64,000 nt of DNA, from assembly GCF_002078605.1 (NCBI RefSeq), contig NZ_MSJR01000004.1, positions 185,972-249,971 on the forward strand, in the 5' to 3' direction. The stretch is from Salegentibacter sediminis. Its GTDB lineage: Bacteria; Bacteroidota; Bacteroidia; Flavobacteriales; Flavobacteriaceae. Positions 1-8,468 of this stretch are shown piece by piece. The translations under genes and the position numbers were made by a program. The stretch's first letter is position 1; each line of letters opens with the position of its first letter. The notes under the pieces are model-generated. The model saw nothing but the letters and a program-made list of their open reading frames with translations. It was not told the origin of the DNA and searched no databases.

Positions 1-2
1 CT

Positions 3-926
3 GCCCTTTTAGCGATTACAGCTATAATTCTCCTAATATTTGGTTACAGTTTTCTGAAAGGAAAAAATCTTCTCGATTCGAGCAGGACCTTTTACGCCAT
101 GTATGATGATGTGGAAGGTTTATCTCCTTCTTCTCCAGTGACTATTAACGGCCTGAAAGTTGGCCAGATCACTAATATTGATTTTGTAGACCAGTCTGGA
201 TTGATCCGGGTAACATTTAGCGTAGAAAATGATTTTAAATTCTCTAAATCCAGCATCGCTAAGGTATATGGAGGAGGAATAATTGGCGGGAAGTCTTTGT
301 CTATCATCCCCAATTATGAGGATCCTGAAATCGCTGAATCCGGAGATATTTTAAAAAGTGAAGTAGAGGAAGGGATTATGGAACTGGTAAATGATAAACT
401 TACCCCACTTCAGGAAAAAATAGAAAGTTCTATTGTGAGCGCCGATTCTTTGCTAACTGCGTTAAATAAGATTATGGATGATAGCACCCGTAACAATATC
501 AGAAGTACTTTTAATGACCTGGGAGAGACGGCCCGTTCTTTCAAAGGAACCGCTTATGAATTGGAAGGCCTGGTTAAAAACAACTCATCTAAATTAGACA
601 GGACTTTTACAAATCTGGATGAGATGTCTACCAATTTCAATAAATTCTCTGATACGCTTTCCACAATGAATATAGGCAAGATCACTAATGATATTGAAAG
701 TGTGGTCGCCGATTTTGAACAGATCTCCAGTAACCTGAGTAACGGCCAGGGAACTGCGGGAAAATTGCTTAATGACGATAAGGTATATGATAATCTTGAC
801 AGGGCAACGAAACAGCTGGACCAACTATTACAAGATATAAAACTGAATCCTAAGCGTTATGTTCACTTCTCTGTATTTGGAAAAAATCCAGGGCCTTATG
901 AGCCGCCGCAGGATTCTTTAAAATAA
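3..926 (+). CDS. MCE/MlaD family lipid-transport protein (5' end cut by window)
   Basis: The reading frame is open to the left edge, so the N-terminus is missing. An internal ATG at 99 is not the real start, because the residues before it form a hydrophobic segment (ALLAITAIILLIFGYSFL) followed by KGKNLL, typical of the membrane anchor of MCE proteins. The MCE domain follows (YDDVEGLSPSSPVTINGLKVG; then GGGIIGGKSLSI). The C-terminal 150 residues are helical and probably coiled coil. MCE proteins form hexameric substrate-binding rings in inner-membrane phospholipid transport systems (MlaD in MlaFEDB). The permease and ATPase would lie upstream, outside the window or elsewhere. The next gene starts 10 bases after the stop, so they are probably co-transcribed. 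The family call is firm; the lipid substrate is inferred. Confidence 0.9.
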   Translation, partial: ALLAITAIILLIFGYSFLKGKNLLDSSRTFYAMYDDVEGLSPSSPVTINGLKVGQITNIDFVDQSGLIRVTFSVENDFKFSKSSIAKVYGGGIIGGKSLSIIPNYEDPEIAESGDILKSEVEEGIMELVNDKLTPLQEKIESSIVSADSLLTALNKIMDDSTRNNIRSTFNDLGETARSFKGTAYELEGLVKNNSSKLDRTFTNLDEMSTNFNKFSDTLSTMNIGKITNDIESVVADFEQISSNLSNGQGTAGKLLNDDKVYDNLDRATKQLDQLLQDIKLNPKRYVHFSVFGKNPGPYEPPQDSLK

Positions 927-936
927 CCAACCTGTT

Positions 937-2277
937 ATGCAAATTATTTCCCAGATTTTATTCCTCCTGGCCCTGGTGGCCGGCATATGGTTTTTTACCA
1001 GAAATGTAAAACGCCTTATCCGCAATATTAAATTAGGAAAAGAAATTGACCGCAGCGACCGTTCCGGCGAACGGTGGGCTAAAATGTCCAGAATAGCATT
1101 GGGGCAGAGTAAGATGGTGAAACGACCCATTGCTGGAATTCTCCACGTTATAGTATATGTGGGCTTCATAATCATCAATATCGAAGTTCTGGAAATTATA
1201 ATTGATGGTTTGTTTGGAACCCACCGTATTCTGTCTTTTATGGGAGGGTTTTATAACTTCCTCATCGGTTCTTTTGAAATCCTGGCACTTCTGGTTCTTA
1301 TTGGAGTAATTATATTCTGGACACGTAGAAACATCAGCAATATCTACAGATTTTTAAGCAGAGAATTAAAAGGCTGGCCTAAGAATGATGCCAACTATAT
1401 TCTATATTTTGAAATGGTACTTATGCTCCTGTTTTTGGTGATGAATGCTACAGATTACCAACTTCAGCTAAACGGTGCTGCACATTATTCGCAGGAAGCG
1501 GGTATTGTTGGAGCTTTCCCGGTTAGTCAGTTCCTTCTTCCAATTTTCGATGGAATGAGCAACGCCACCTTAATCATTATTGAAAGAGCAGCCTGGTGGC
1601 TTCATATATTGGGAATATTGATCTTCCTGAATTATTTATATTATTCAAAACACCTGCATATTCTGCTGGCTTTCCCTAATGTTTATTATTCCAAACTTCA
1701 GCCTAAAGGAGAAATGGATAATCTTGAAGCCGTGACAAAGGAGGTGAAACTTATGATGGATCCCGATGCCGATCCTTTTGCAGCCCCTGCCGAAGAAGAT
1801 GCCGATGCCGAACCCGAAAAATTCGGGGCTTCCGATGTGATGGATCTTAACAGGGTGCAATTACTCAATGCCTATACCTGTACCGAATGTGGTAGGTGTA
1901 CCTCCGAATGTCCCGCAAACCTGACAGGAAAGAAATTATCGCCGCGAAAAATTATGATGGATACCCGCGATCGGGTGGAAGAAATAGGAGAGATTATCAA
2001 TAAAAATGGAAAATTTGAAGATGATGGCAAGCAATTGCTGGATGATTATATTCTTCGGGAAGAGCTTTGGGCCTGTACCACCTGTAATGCCTGTGTGGAG
2101 GCTTGCCCAATTGGAATTGATCCACTTTCGATTATTCTTGATATGCGCCGGTACCTTGTTATGGAACAGAGTGCTGCTCCTAATGAATTAGGAATCTCTA
2201 TGACAAATATTGAGAATAATGGTGCGCCCTGGCCCTATAATCAACAGGATCGTCTCAACTGGGTTAATGAGAATTAA
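937..2277 (+). CDS. Membrane (Fe-S)-binding oxidoreductase subunit, NarI-like N-terminus with two 4Fe-4S clusters
   Basis: This 446-residue protein has about five hydrophobic segments in the first 260 residues, resembling the haem-b quinone-binding subunits of NarI/HdrE type. An acidic linker (around DPDADPFAAPAEEDADAEPE) follows. Then come two ferredoxin-like motifs, CTECGRCTSECP near residue 315 and CTTCNACVEACP near residue 380. The next gene, 40 bases downstream, supplies a CCG-domain subunit, so together they look like a split HdrDE-type membrane electron-transfer complex. In other bacteria such proteins pass electrons from ETF or similar carriers to menaquinone. I infer that role here; the electron donor cannot be read from the sequence. 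Confidence 0.8.
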   Translation: MQIISQILFLLALVAGIWFFTRNVKRLIRNIKLGKEIDRSDRSGERWAKMSRIALGQSKMVKRPIAGILHVIVYVGFIIINIEVLEIIIDGLFGTHRILSFMGGFYNFLIGSFEILALLVLIGVIIFWTRRNISNIYRFLSRELKGWPKNDANYILYFEMVLMLLFLVMNATDYQLQLNGAAHYSQEAGIVGAFPVSQFLLPIFDGMSNATLIIIERAAWWLHILGILIFLNYLYYSKHLHILLAFPNVYYSKLQPKGEMDNLEAVTKEVKLMMDPDADPFAAPAEEDADAEPEKFGASDVMDLNRVQLLNAYTCTECGRCTSECPANLTGKKLSPRKIMMDTRDRVEEIGEIINKNGKFEDDGKQLLDDYILREELWACTTCNACVEACPIGIDPLSIILDMRRYLVMEQSAAPNELGISMTNIENNGAPWPYNQQDRLNWVNEN

Positions 2278-2317
2278 AACTAATCAGGAAAAAAATTTTG
2301 AATAAAATTATACAATT

Positions 2318-3109
2318 ATGGCAGAAGCACTAAAGGTACCTACAATGGCCGAATATATGGCAGAAAGCAAGAAACCCGAAGTTTTATTTTGGGTAGGCTG
2401 TGCCGGAAGTTTTGATGATCGTGCAAAGAAAATAACCAAAGCCTTTGTAAAACTTTTACATAACGCCGGAGTGGATTTTGCTGTTCTGGGTACTGAAGAA
2501 AGCTGTACCGGAGACCCGGCAAAACGTGCAGGAAATGAATTTTTATTCCAAATGCAGGCCGCGACCAACATTGAAGTGCTTAATGGTTATGAAATAAAGA
2601 AAATAGTAACAGCCTGCCCCCATTGCTTTAACACCATCAAAAACGAATACCCGGCCCTGGGCGGAAACTACGAGGTGGTGCATCATACCCAGTTCCTGAA
2701 ATCACTTCTTGAAGAAGGTAGGTTAAAGGTTGAAGGCGGAAAATTTAAAGGCAAGCGTATCACTTTTCACGATCCCTGTTATTTGGGGCGTGGCAATGGC
2801 GAATATGAAGCGCCCCGCGATTTACTTCGTAAACTCGAGGTAGAACTCATTGAAATGAGAAAATGCAAGAGCGAAGGTTTATGCTGTGGTGCAGGAGGCG
2901 GACAGATGTTCAAAGAACCTGAACCCGGCAATAAAGATGTTAATATCGAAAGGACCGAACAGGCTCTAGAAGTGGAACCTGAAGTTATCGCCGCGGGATG
3001 CCCGTTTTGTAATACCATGATGACCGATGGGGTAAAGAGCAAAAATCAGGAGGATGATATTGCGGTTATGGACGTAGCCGAACTTATCGCTTCAGCTGAA
3101 GATTTATAA
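2318..3109 (+). CDS. CCG-domain (Fe-S)-binding protein, HdrB/HdrD-like subunit
   Basis: This 263-residue protein carries two cysteine-rich CCG repeats. Visible motifs are VGCAG (residue 28), CPHC (100-103), HDPCYLGRGN (151-160), CCGAGGG (189-195) and GCPFC (227-231). These bind the non-cubane or 4Fe-4S clusters of the heterodisulfide reductase B/D, GlpC and LutA families. It has no signal peptide or membrane segment, so it should sit on the cytoplasmic face of the preceding membrane Fe-S protein and complete its electron path. Co-transcription with 937-2277 is likely (40-base gap). LutA (lactate oxidation) is the main alternative, but no lutB or lutC is nearby. Confidence 0.82.
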   Translation: MAEALKVPTMAEYMAESKKPEVLFWVGCAGSFDDRAKKITKAFVKLLHNAGVDFAVLGTEESCTGDPAKRAGNEFLFQMQAATNIEVLNGYEIKKIVTACPHCFNTIKNEYPALGGNYEVVHHTQFLKSLLEEGRLKVEGGKFKGKRITFHDPCYLGRGNGEYEAPRDLLRKLEVELIEMRKCKSEGLCCGAGGGQMFKEPEPGNKDVNIERTEQALEVEPEVIAAGCPFCNTMMTDGVKSKNQEDDIAVMDVAELIASAEDL

Positions 3110-3136
3110 GGGATTTTTAACACTAAAAACTGGTAC

Positions 3137-3144
3137 TATATTTG
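3137..3144 (+). promoter_or_regulatory. Bacteroidota -7 promoter element (TATATTTG)
   Basis: TATATTTG matches the Bacteroidota sigma-ABfr -7 consensus TAnnTTTG. It lies about 50 bases before the ATG at 3196, in the only real gap of this operon. A T-rich stretch, not a clear TTTG, lies at the -33 position. It probably gives 3196-7775 its own transcript. Confidence 0.5.
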
Positions 3145-3195
3145 AATTCCACCAGGGAAATCAATTAGTTTTGTGCTTACCTAAATTTACAGCAA

Positions 3196-3681
3196 ATGTT
3201 AGTACCCTTTGAAAACCTGCCGGGCTCTGCCCGTGTTTGGGTTTATCAGGCCAACCGGTCTTTTACCCAGGAAGAATTAGAAGAAATAAAAGGAAGGTTA
3301 GATGATTTTCTCACCCAATGGACCGTACACGGCTCCGAGCTAAAAGCAGGTTACGAGATTAAATACAAGCGTTTTATCACTATAGGATTGGACCAAAAGC
3401 TTAATCCTGCCTCGGGTTGCTCTATAGATGCATCTGTTGCTTTTATACAACAACTTGAGAAAGACTATAATGTGGACCTTCTGGACAAGATGAACGTTTC
3501 TTACAAACAAGGAGAATTTGTGGCCTATAAGTCTCTGACTGATTTTAGGAAAATGGCCAAAAATAAATCGGTTTCTCCAAATACTATTGTATTCAATAAC
3601 CTCGTAAATACTAAGGCTGAATATATCAATAACTGGGAGGTTCCTGCTTCCGAAAGCTGGCACAACAGATTTTTAAAATGA
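3196..3681 (+). CDS. Conserved small protein often labelled ABC transporter ATPase; no ATPase motifs
   Basis: This 161-residue cytosolic protein begins MLVPFENLPGSARVWVYQ. I recognise it as a Bacteroidota-conserved family that databases often call an ABC transporter ATPase. I can find no Walker A, no LSGGQ signature and no Walker B in it, so that label is unsupported. It is mixed alpha/beta with no membrane segment. Its stop codon overlaps the start of the GH3 gene (ATGA at 3678-3681), which indicates translational coupling. Function is unknown; the neighbours suggest a role tied to cell-wall recycling or bacillithiol synthesis, but that is only guilt by association. Confidence 0.8.
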   Translation: MLVPFENLPGSARVWVYQANRSFTQEELEEIKGRLDDFLTQWTVHGSELKAGYEIKYKRFITIGLDQKLNPASGCSIDASVAFIQQLEKDYNVDLLDKMNVSYKQGEFVAYKSLTDFRKMAKNKSVSPNTIVFNNLVNTKAEYINNWEVPASESWHNRFLK

Positions 3682-6605
3682 TGAATTTTAAGGGTCAGAT
3701 TCGTTTTCTATTTTTATTCCTCATTTTTATAAGCTTTAATTTATCCGGGCAGAATGCACATCCTTTACTGGCCGATGATGCCGAAGCACAAAAGAAATGG
3801 GTAGATAGCGTCTATGCACAAATGAGCCTGGATGAGAAAATTGGCCAGTTATTTATGGTAGATGTTTTCTCCAGTGCTTCAGAAAGAGAACTGAACAGGA
3901 CCCGCAAACTTATTAAGGAACATAAAATAGGCGGTCTCATTTTTTCCAAAGGAGGCCCCAAAAGACAGATAGGTCTGCACAACGAATTTCAGGAATTATC
4001 CGATTTTCCTTTACTAATAGGGATGGATGCCGAATGGGGCCTTTCCATGCGTCTTGACTCTACATTTGCCCTTCCCTGGAATATGACCCTGGGAGCCATT
4101 AAAGACAACCAATTAATTGAATCTGCGGGGGCGGCTATTGGCAGGCATAGCAAGAGAATGGGAGTGCACATTACTTTTGCTCCTGTGGTAGACATCAATA
4201 CCAACCCTAATAATCCCATTATCGGGAACAGAAGTTTTGGGGAAGAAAAGGAAAATGTAGCCGAAAAATCTGTTGCTTTCATGAAAGGCATGCACAGGGA
4301 AGGAGTGCTTTCGAGCGCAAAGCATTTTCCTGGCCACGGCGATACCGAATCTGATTCGCATAAAACACTTCCTACAATAAGTTTTTCAGAAGAAAGGATC
4401 AAAGAGGTTGAGCTTTATCCCTATTATCCTCTTATCAGGGAAGGTCTTTCCAGCGTAATGGTAGCTCATTTGAATGTGCCGGAACTTGAACCCCAGGAGA
4501 ATTTACCATCTTCCCTTAGTAAAAATATAATTTCTGATCTCCTTAAAGATCAATTGGGCTTTAACGGTCTTATTTTTACCGATGCCCTGAATATGAAAGC
4601 TGCCTCAGGTTATCAGGCACCTGGTGAATTAGATCTTGCTGCTTTTCTGGCCGGAAATGACATTTTATTAATGTCTAAAGATGTACCTAAAGCCATAGAA
4701 ACTCTTACCAATGCCTATACAAAGGGAACCATCTCTGAGCCGCGATTAGCCCATTCTGTAAAGAAGATTCTTTTAGCTAAGTATAAGGTTGGTTTAAATG
4801 ATTATAAGCCTGTGGATCCTGGTTATATTTACGAAGAATTAAAAACGGTTAGAGACAGTGCGCTATTTGAAAATTTGGTGGAAAACTCCCTCACACTTCT
4901 TAAAAATAATAGAGCGGTAGTTCCTGTTAAAGATCTGGAGGAAAAGAATATAGCTTACGTGAATTTTGGAGATGCCGATGGGAGTGAGTTTTTGGCTCAA
5001 ATGCGAAAATATGCAAAGGTAGATTGGGTTAGTGCGACCACCATTTCAGCTTTGTTGAAAAAACTTGAGAAATACAATTATGTAGTAATTGGTTTTCATA
5101 AACCCGATGTGAATCCCTGGGCAGGTTTCAAATTTTCACCCCGGGAAATTGAATGGATCCATGAAATTGCCAGAAGGAATACCACTATCCTCGGGCTATT
5201 TACCCGGCCGTATGCATTAACTCCGTTACCCACGCAAAATCTGGAAGGAATTGTAATTGGGTATCAAAATAATAAAATTGCCCAGCAAAAGCTGGCGCAG
5301 GTAATCTTTGGTGGGATAGAAGCCAGGGGTGTACTGCCTGTAAGTTTAGGTAATGAATTTCCTGTGGGGACTGGCTTCCAAACAAAAGGTCTTAACAGAA
5401 TGTCCTATGGAAAACCTAAAAATGTAGGACTCAACTCCTATAAACTTCAGAAGATAGACAGCATCATGGAAGACGCCATCGATAAGGAAATGACTCCGGG
5501 TGCCCAAATTCTTGTTGCCAGGAAAGGGAAGGTTGTTTATCAGAAGAATTTTGGACATCATACCTATGAAAAGAATATTCCCGTTAGTGATACTTCGCTT
5601 TATGACCTGGCTTCGTTAACCAAGATCCTCGCGACGCTTCCTCTTATAATGCAACAGGAAGAAGACGGGATTGTAAATTTTAATACCCGCCTGGATGAAT
5701 TGCTTCCAATATTTGAGGGTTCAAACAAGGGACATATTAAACTTCAGGATATGCTTATGCATTATGCGCGTTTAAAAGCCTGGTTACCTTTTTATGTTCC
5801 AACTATTGACAAGGTAACGCGAAAACCGTCTACTATTTATTACGCGAAAACAGCCTCAGCAGATTTCAATACTATGGTAGCCGATGAAATGTATATCCGT
5901 AATGATATGCAGGATACCATTTTAGATATTATAAAAGAAAGCAAACTGGAGCCACGAAAGGAATATAAATACAGCGATCTTCCATTTTATATCCTGAAAT
6001 ATTACCTTGAAGCTTATTACCAGACTACTCTACAAAGCCTTACACAGGAAAATTTATACAAACCATTGGGAGCAAATTATACGGGTTATCTACCATTAAC
6101 GAGATTTAAAAAGGAGCAAATAGTACCTACCGAAAATGATAAACTTTGGCGCCGCCAGGTGGTCCATGGCTATGTTCACGATCAGGGGGCAGCCATGCAA
6201 GGTGGGATTGGTGGACACGCAGGGCTTTTTAGCACCGCTAATGATGTTGCCAAAATGATGCATGTTTTTCTTTATAATGGTGCCTATGGTGGAGAAAAAT
6301 TCTTTAAGGAAGAAACCGTAGGGAAGTTTAACACCTGTTATTATTGTGAAGAAAATGTAAGGCGCGGCGTTGGATTCGACAAACCACAACTGCAAACTTC
6401 CGGTCCAACCTGTAATTGCGTTTCTATGTCAAGCTTTGGCCATTCAGGATTTACCGGAACTTTTGCCTGGGCAGACCCGGAAGAAGAGATAGTATACGTA
6501 TTTTTGTCTAACCGGACCTTCCCCGATTCTAACAACAGAAAATTAATAAGGGAAGATGTACGATCAAAAATTCAGGAAGTGATCTATGATGCCATTGATT
6601 TTTAA
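3678..6605 (+). CDS. Secreted GH3 beta-N-acetylglucosaminidase fused to a serine beta-lactamase-like hydrolase
   Basis: The protein has 975 residues with an N-terminal signal peptide (residues 1 to about 25, ending near LSGQ). Residues 30-370 form a GH3 domain with the NagZ-type KHFPGHGDT motif (215-223, supplying the His-Asp general acid pair) and the nucleophile Asp302 in FTDALNM. A GH3 C-terminal-like region follows to about 570. The last 380 residues are a PF00144 beta-lactamase/class C domain with catalytic SLTK (Ser646, Lys649), a YSD motif and a late GHSGFTG. The fusion should cleave GlcNAc-MurNAc linkages and may also act on peptides or esters of wall fragments in the periplasm. It is coupled to the upstream gene by an ATGA overlap and followed 39 bases later by bshA. 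A second ATG at 3681 is an equally good start. Confidence 0.9.
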   Translation: MMNFKGQIRFLFLFLIFISFNLSGQNAHPLLADDAEAQKKWVDSVYAQMSLDEKIGQLFMVDVFSSASERELNRTRKLIKEHKIGGLIFSKGGPKRQIGLHNEFQELSDFPLLIGMDAEWGLSMRLDSTFALPWNMTLGAIKDNQLIESAGAAIGRHSKRMGVHITFAPVVDINTNPNNPIIGNRSFGEEKENVAEKSVAFMKGMHREGVLSSAKHFPGHGDTESDSHKTLPTISFSEERIKEVELYPYYPLIREGLSSVMVAHLNVPELEPQENLPSSLSKNIISDLLKDQLGFNGLIFTDALNMKAASGYQAPGELDLAAFLAGNDILLMSKDVPKAIETLTNAYTKGTISEPRLAHSVKKILLAKYKVGLNDYKPVDPGYIYEELKTVRDSALFENLVENSLTLLKNNRAVVPVKDLEEKNIAYVNFGDADGSEFLAQMRKYAKVDWVSATTISALLKKLEKYNYVVIGFHKPDVNPWAGFKFSPREIEWIHEIARRNTTILGLFTRPYALTPLPTQNLEGIVIGYQNNKIAQQKLAQVIFGGIEARGVLPVSLGNEFPVGTGFQTKGLNRMSYGKPKNVGLNSYKLQKIDSIMEDAIDKEMTPGAQILVARKGKVVYQKNFGHHTYEKNIPVSDTSLYDLASLTKILATLPLIMQQEEDGIVNFNTRLDELLPIFEGSNKGHIKLQDMLMHYARLKAWLPFYVPTIDKVTRKPSTIYYAKTASADFNTMVADEMYIRNDMQDTILDIIKESKLEPRKEYKYSDLPFYILKYYLEAYYQTTLQSLTQENLYKPLGANYTGYLPLTRFKKEQIVPTENDKLWRRQVVHGYVHDQGAAMQGGIGGHAGLFSTANDVAKMMHVFLYNGAYGGEKFFKEETVGKFNTCYYCEENVRRGVGFDKPQLQTSGPTCNCVSMSSFGHSGFTGTFAWADPEEEIVYVFLSNRTFPDSNNRKLIREDVRSKIQEVIYDAIDF

Positions 6606-6644
6606 TCGTTTTCCTCAATAAGTTTATATTTAAATAAAAATTTA

Positions 6645-7775
6645 ATGAAAATAGGCATTGTTTGTTATCCTACTTTTGGAGGAAGTGGGGTAGTAGCCAC
6701 AGAGTTAGGTCTTGCACTATCCAGGCGTGGTCACGAAGTTCATTTTATCACTTATAGCCAGCCGGTAAGACTGGATCAATTATCGAGCAATGTGAGATTT
6801 CATGAAGTCCACGTTCCCGAATACCCTCTTTTTCATTACCAGCCTTATGAACTTGCCTTAAGCAGTAAGTTGGTTAATATGGTTAAACTTCATGGAATTG
6901 AGGTTTTACACGTTCACTATGCCATTCCGCATGCGTATGCAGGCTATATGGCTAAAAAAATGCTTGCTGAAGAAGGAATAGAGCTTCCTATGGTTACCAC
7001 CCTTCATGGTACCGATATAACGCTTGTGGGTAGACATCCCTTTTATAAACCGGCGGTTACTTTTAGTATAAACAATAGTGATGTGGTGACCTCTGTTTCA
7101 GAGAGTTTAAGAACAGACACTTTCCAATCCTTCAACATACGCAAAGAGATTGAAGTTATTCCTAATTTTATAGACATAACTAAATGCGACCGATTTTCTT
7201 TTACAGATTGCCAGCGCACTATGATGGCCGAAGAGAATGAAAAAATTATTACCCACATCAGTAATTTCCGAAAAGTAAAACGCATCGATGATGTTATAAA
7301 AATATTTTTTGAAATTCAGAAGAAGATTAAAGCCAAATTAATGATGGTAGGCGAAGGCCCGGAAAAGGAAATGGCTGAAAATATGGCTGTAGAAATGGGA
7401 ATAGGAGACAAAGTACTGTTTGTTGGGGAAAGCCATGAGATCGATAAGATTTTATGTTTTTCAGATCTGTTTCTTTTGCCTTCTCAAACTGAAAGCTTTG
7501 GCCTTGCGGCCCTGGAGGCTATGGTACATTCGGTACCTGTTATCTCTTCCAATACAGGCGGACTTTCAGAGGTTAATAAGGAAGGAGTTTCGGGGTTCTT
7601 AAGTGAAGTTGGGGATATAGAAGATATGGCTAAAAATGCATTATATATTCTTGATGACGAAAAACGACTGAAAGAGTTTAAAAGAGGTGCAGTAAGAACG
7701 GCGGCTAAATTTGATATAAATAAAATCGTTCCTATGTACGAGGCGATCTATGAAAAAGCTTTGGTGAAGCAATAA
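6645..7775 (+). CDS. bshA: N-acetyl-alpha-D-glucosaminyl L-malate synthase (bacillithiol biosynthesis)
   Basis: This 376-residue GT4 glycosyltransferase begins MKIGIVCYPTFGGSGVVATELG, the characteristic BshA start with the glycine-rich donor loop. Also present are HVHYAIPHA, TTLHGTDITLVG and the C-terminal ESFGLAALEAM motif that binds UDP-sugar. The enzyme joins GlcNAc from UDP-GlcNAc to L-malate, the first step to bacillithiol, the main low-molecular-weight thiol of many Bacteroidota. bshB and bshC are not in this window. It is probably the last gene of the operon: a strong terminator follows directly. Confidence 0.96.
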   Translation: MKIGIVCYPTFGGSGVVATELGLALSRRGHEVHFITYSQPVRLDQLSSNVRFHEVHVPEYPLFHYQPYELALSSKLVNMVKLHGIEVLHVHYAIPHAYAGYMAKKMLAEEGIELPMVTTLHGTDITLVGRHPFYKPAVTFSINNSDVVTSVSESLRTDTFQSFNIRKEIEVIPNFIDITKCDRFSFTDCQRTMMAEENEKIITHISNFRKVKRIDDVIKIFFEIQKKIKAKLMMVGEGPEKEMAENMAVEMGIGDKVLFVGESHEIDKILCFSDLFLLPSQTESFGLAALEAMVHSVPVISSNTGGLSEVNKEGVSGFLSEVGDIEDMAKNALYILDDEKRLKEFKRGAVRTAAKFDINKIVPMYEAIYEKALVKQ

Positions 7776-7806
7776 AAAAAGTGGAAGTTTAACTTCCACT
7801 TTTTTT
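7774..7806. terminator. Bidirectional intrinsic terminator after bshA
   Basis: A near-perfect palindrome: an A-tract (7774-7780), the arms GTGGAAGT and ACTTCCAC around a three-base loop (7781-7799), then a T-tract. It sits between convergent genes (bshA and the minus-strand outer-membrane protein) and can stop both. Confidence 0.9.
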
Positions 7807-7824
7807 ATTTAAAATATTCAATTT

Positions 7825-8334
7825 TTAGAATTGATATCTAATCCCCAAAGCGATATCGGGGGAAAGGTCGTTGGTAACGTTGTAATCGTTAAAACCTATT
7901 TCTGGTCTGAAATCGAGTGACAGCAATAACGGAATATCAAAATTATATTCTATCCCTATATCTCCGGCTACAAACAAAAATGCGCCATCATTAGGATAAC
8001 GTTCCCGCCAATCCTCATGAACATCTACACTTCCAACACCCCCACCAAGTCCGGCGTACCAGTTAAAGCCTCCATCAATATTCCAAACCCACTGGTATAA
8101 TCCTGCCAATTTAAAGGCATCATAACGGCTGTGATTACGCCATCCAAGGTCTAATTCCAAACGGTTATTCTGACCTCCCAGGGCTCTTTGGTAAGAAATT
8201 TCAGGACCTATCCCGTCTCCACCACCAAGTCGTAATCCCAATGCATTTTCTGAAATACTTTGAGCTTGTGTTTCATTCACGAAAGTTGCTCCAATAGCAA
8301 AAACGGCTATTAAAATTAATTTTTTCATGTTCAT
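7825..8334 (-). CDS. Outer-membrane beta-barrel protein, small
   Basis: This 169-residue protein has a clear signal peptide (MNMKKLILIAVFAIGATFVN..., cleavage after QAQ near residue 25). The body is a set of alternating hydrophobic/polar strands rich in Gly, Tyr and Trp (YQWVWNIDGGFNWYAGLGGG), ending in an aromatic residue (GIRYQF). These are hallmarks of an outer-membrane barrel with a C-terminal insertion signal. Its size suggests an eight-stranded barrel of the OmpX/OmpW-like superfamily. The specific function is unknown. A second ATG (MKK) two codons in is an equally plausible start. It is monocistronic and convergent with bshA. Confidence 0.8.
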   Translation of the reverse strand: MNMKKLILIAVFAIGATFVNETQAQSISENALGLRLGGGDGIGPEISYQRALGGQNNRLELDLGWRNHSRYDAFKLAGLYQWVWNIDGGFNWYAGLGGGVGSVDVHEDWRERYPNDGAFLFVAGDIGIEYNFDIPLLLSLDFRPEIGFNDYNVTNDLSPDIALGIRYQF

Positions 8335-8468
8335 AGTTTTTAGATTCGTTGTGCAAATTTAATTGTTAAACCAGAATGCTAACGCCTTGGTAGCCCAATC
8401 TATTGTTAATATTCCATAAAAATCTGTTAAGTATTTTAGCATATTTTATGTATTTTTAGCGGCTTACT

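Noticed and set aside
3989..4402. 137-codon minus-strand frame inside the GH3 gene
   Set aside because: No domain and it covers GH3 catalytic motifs on the other strand.
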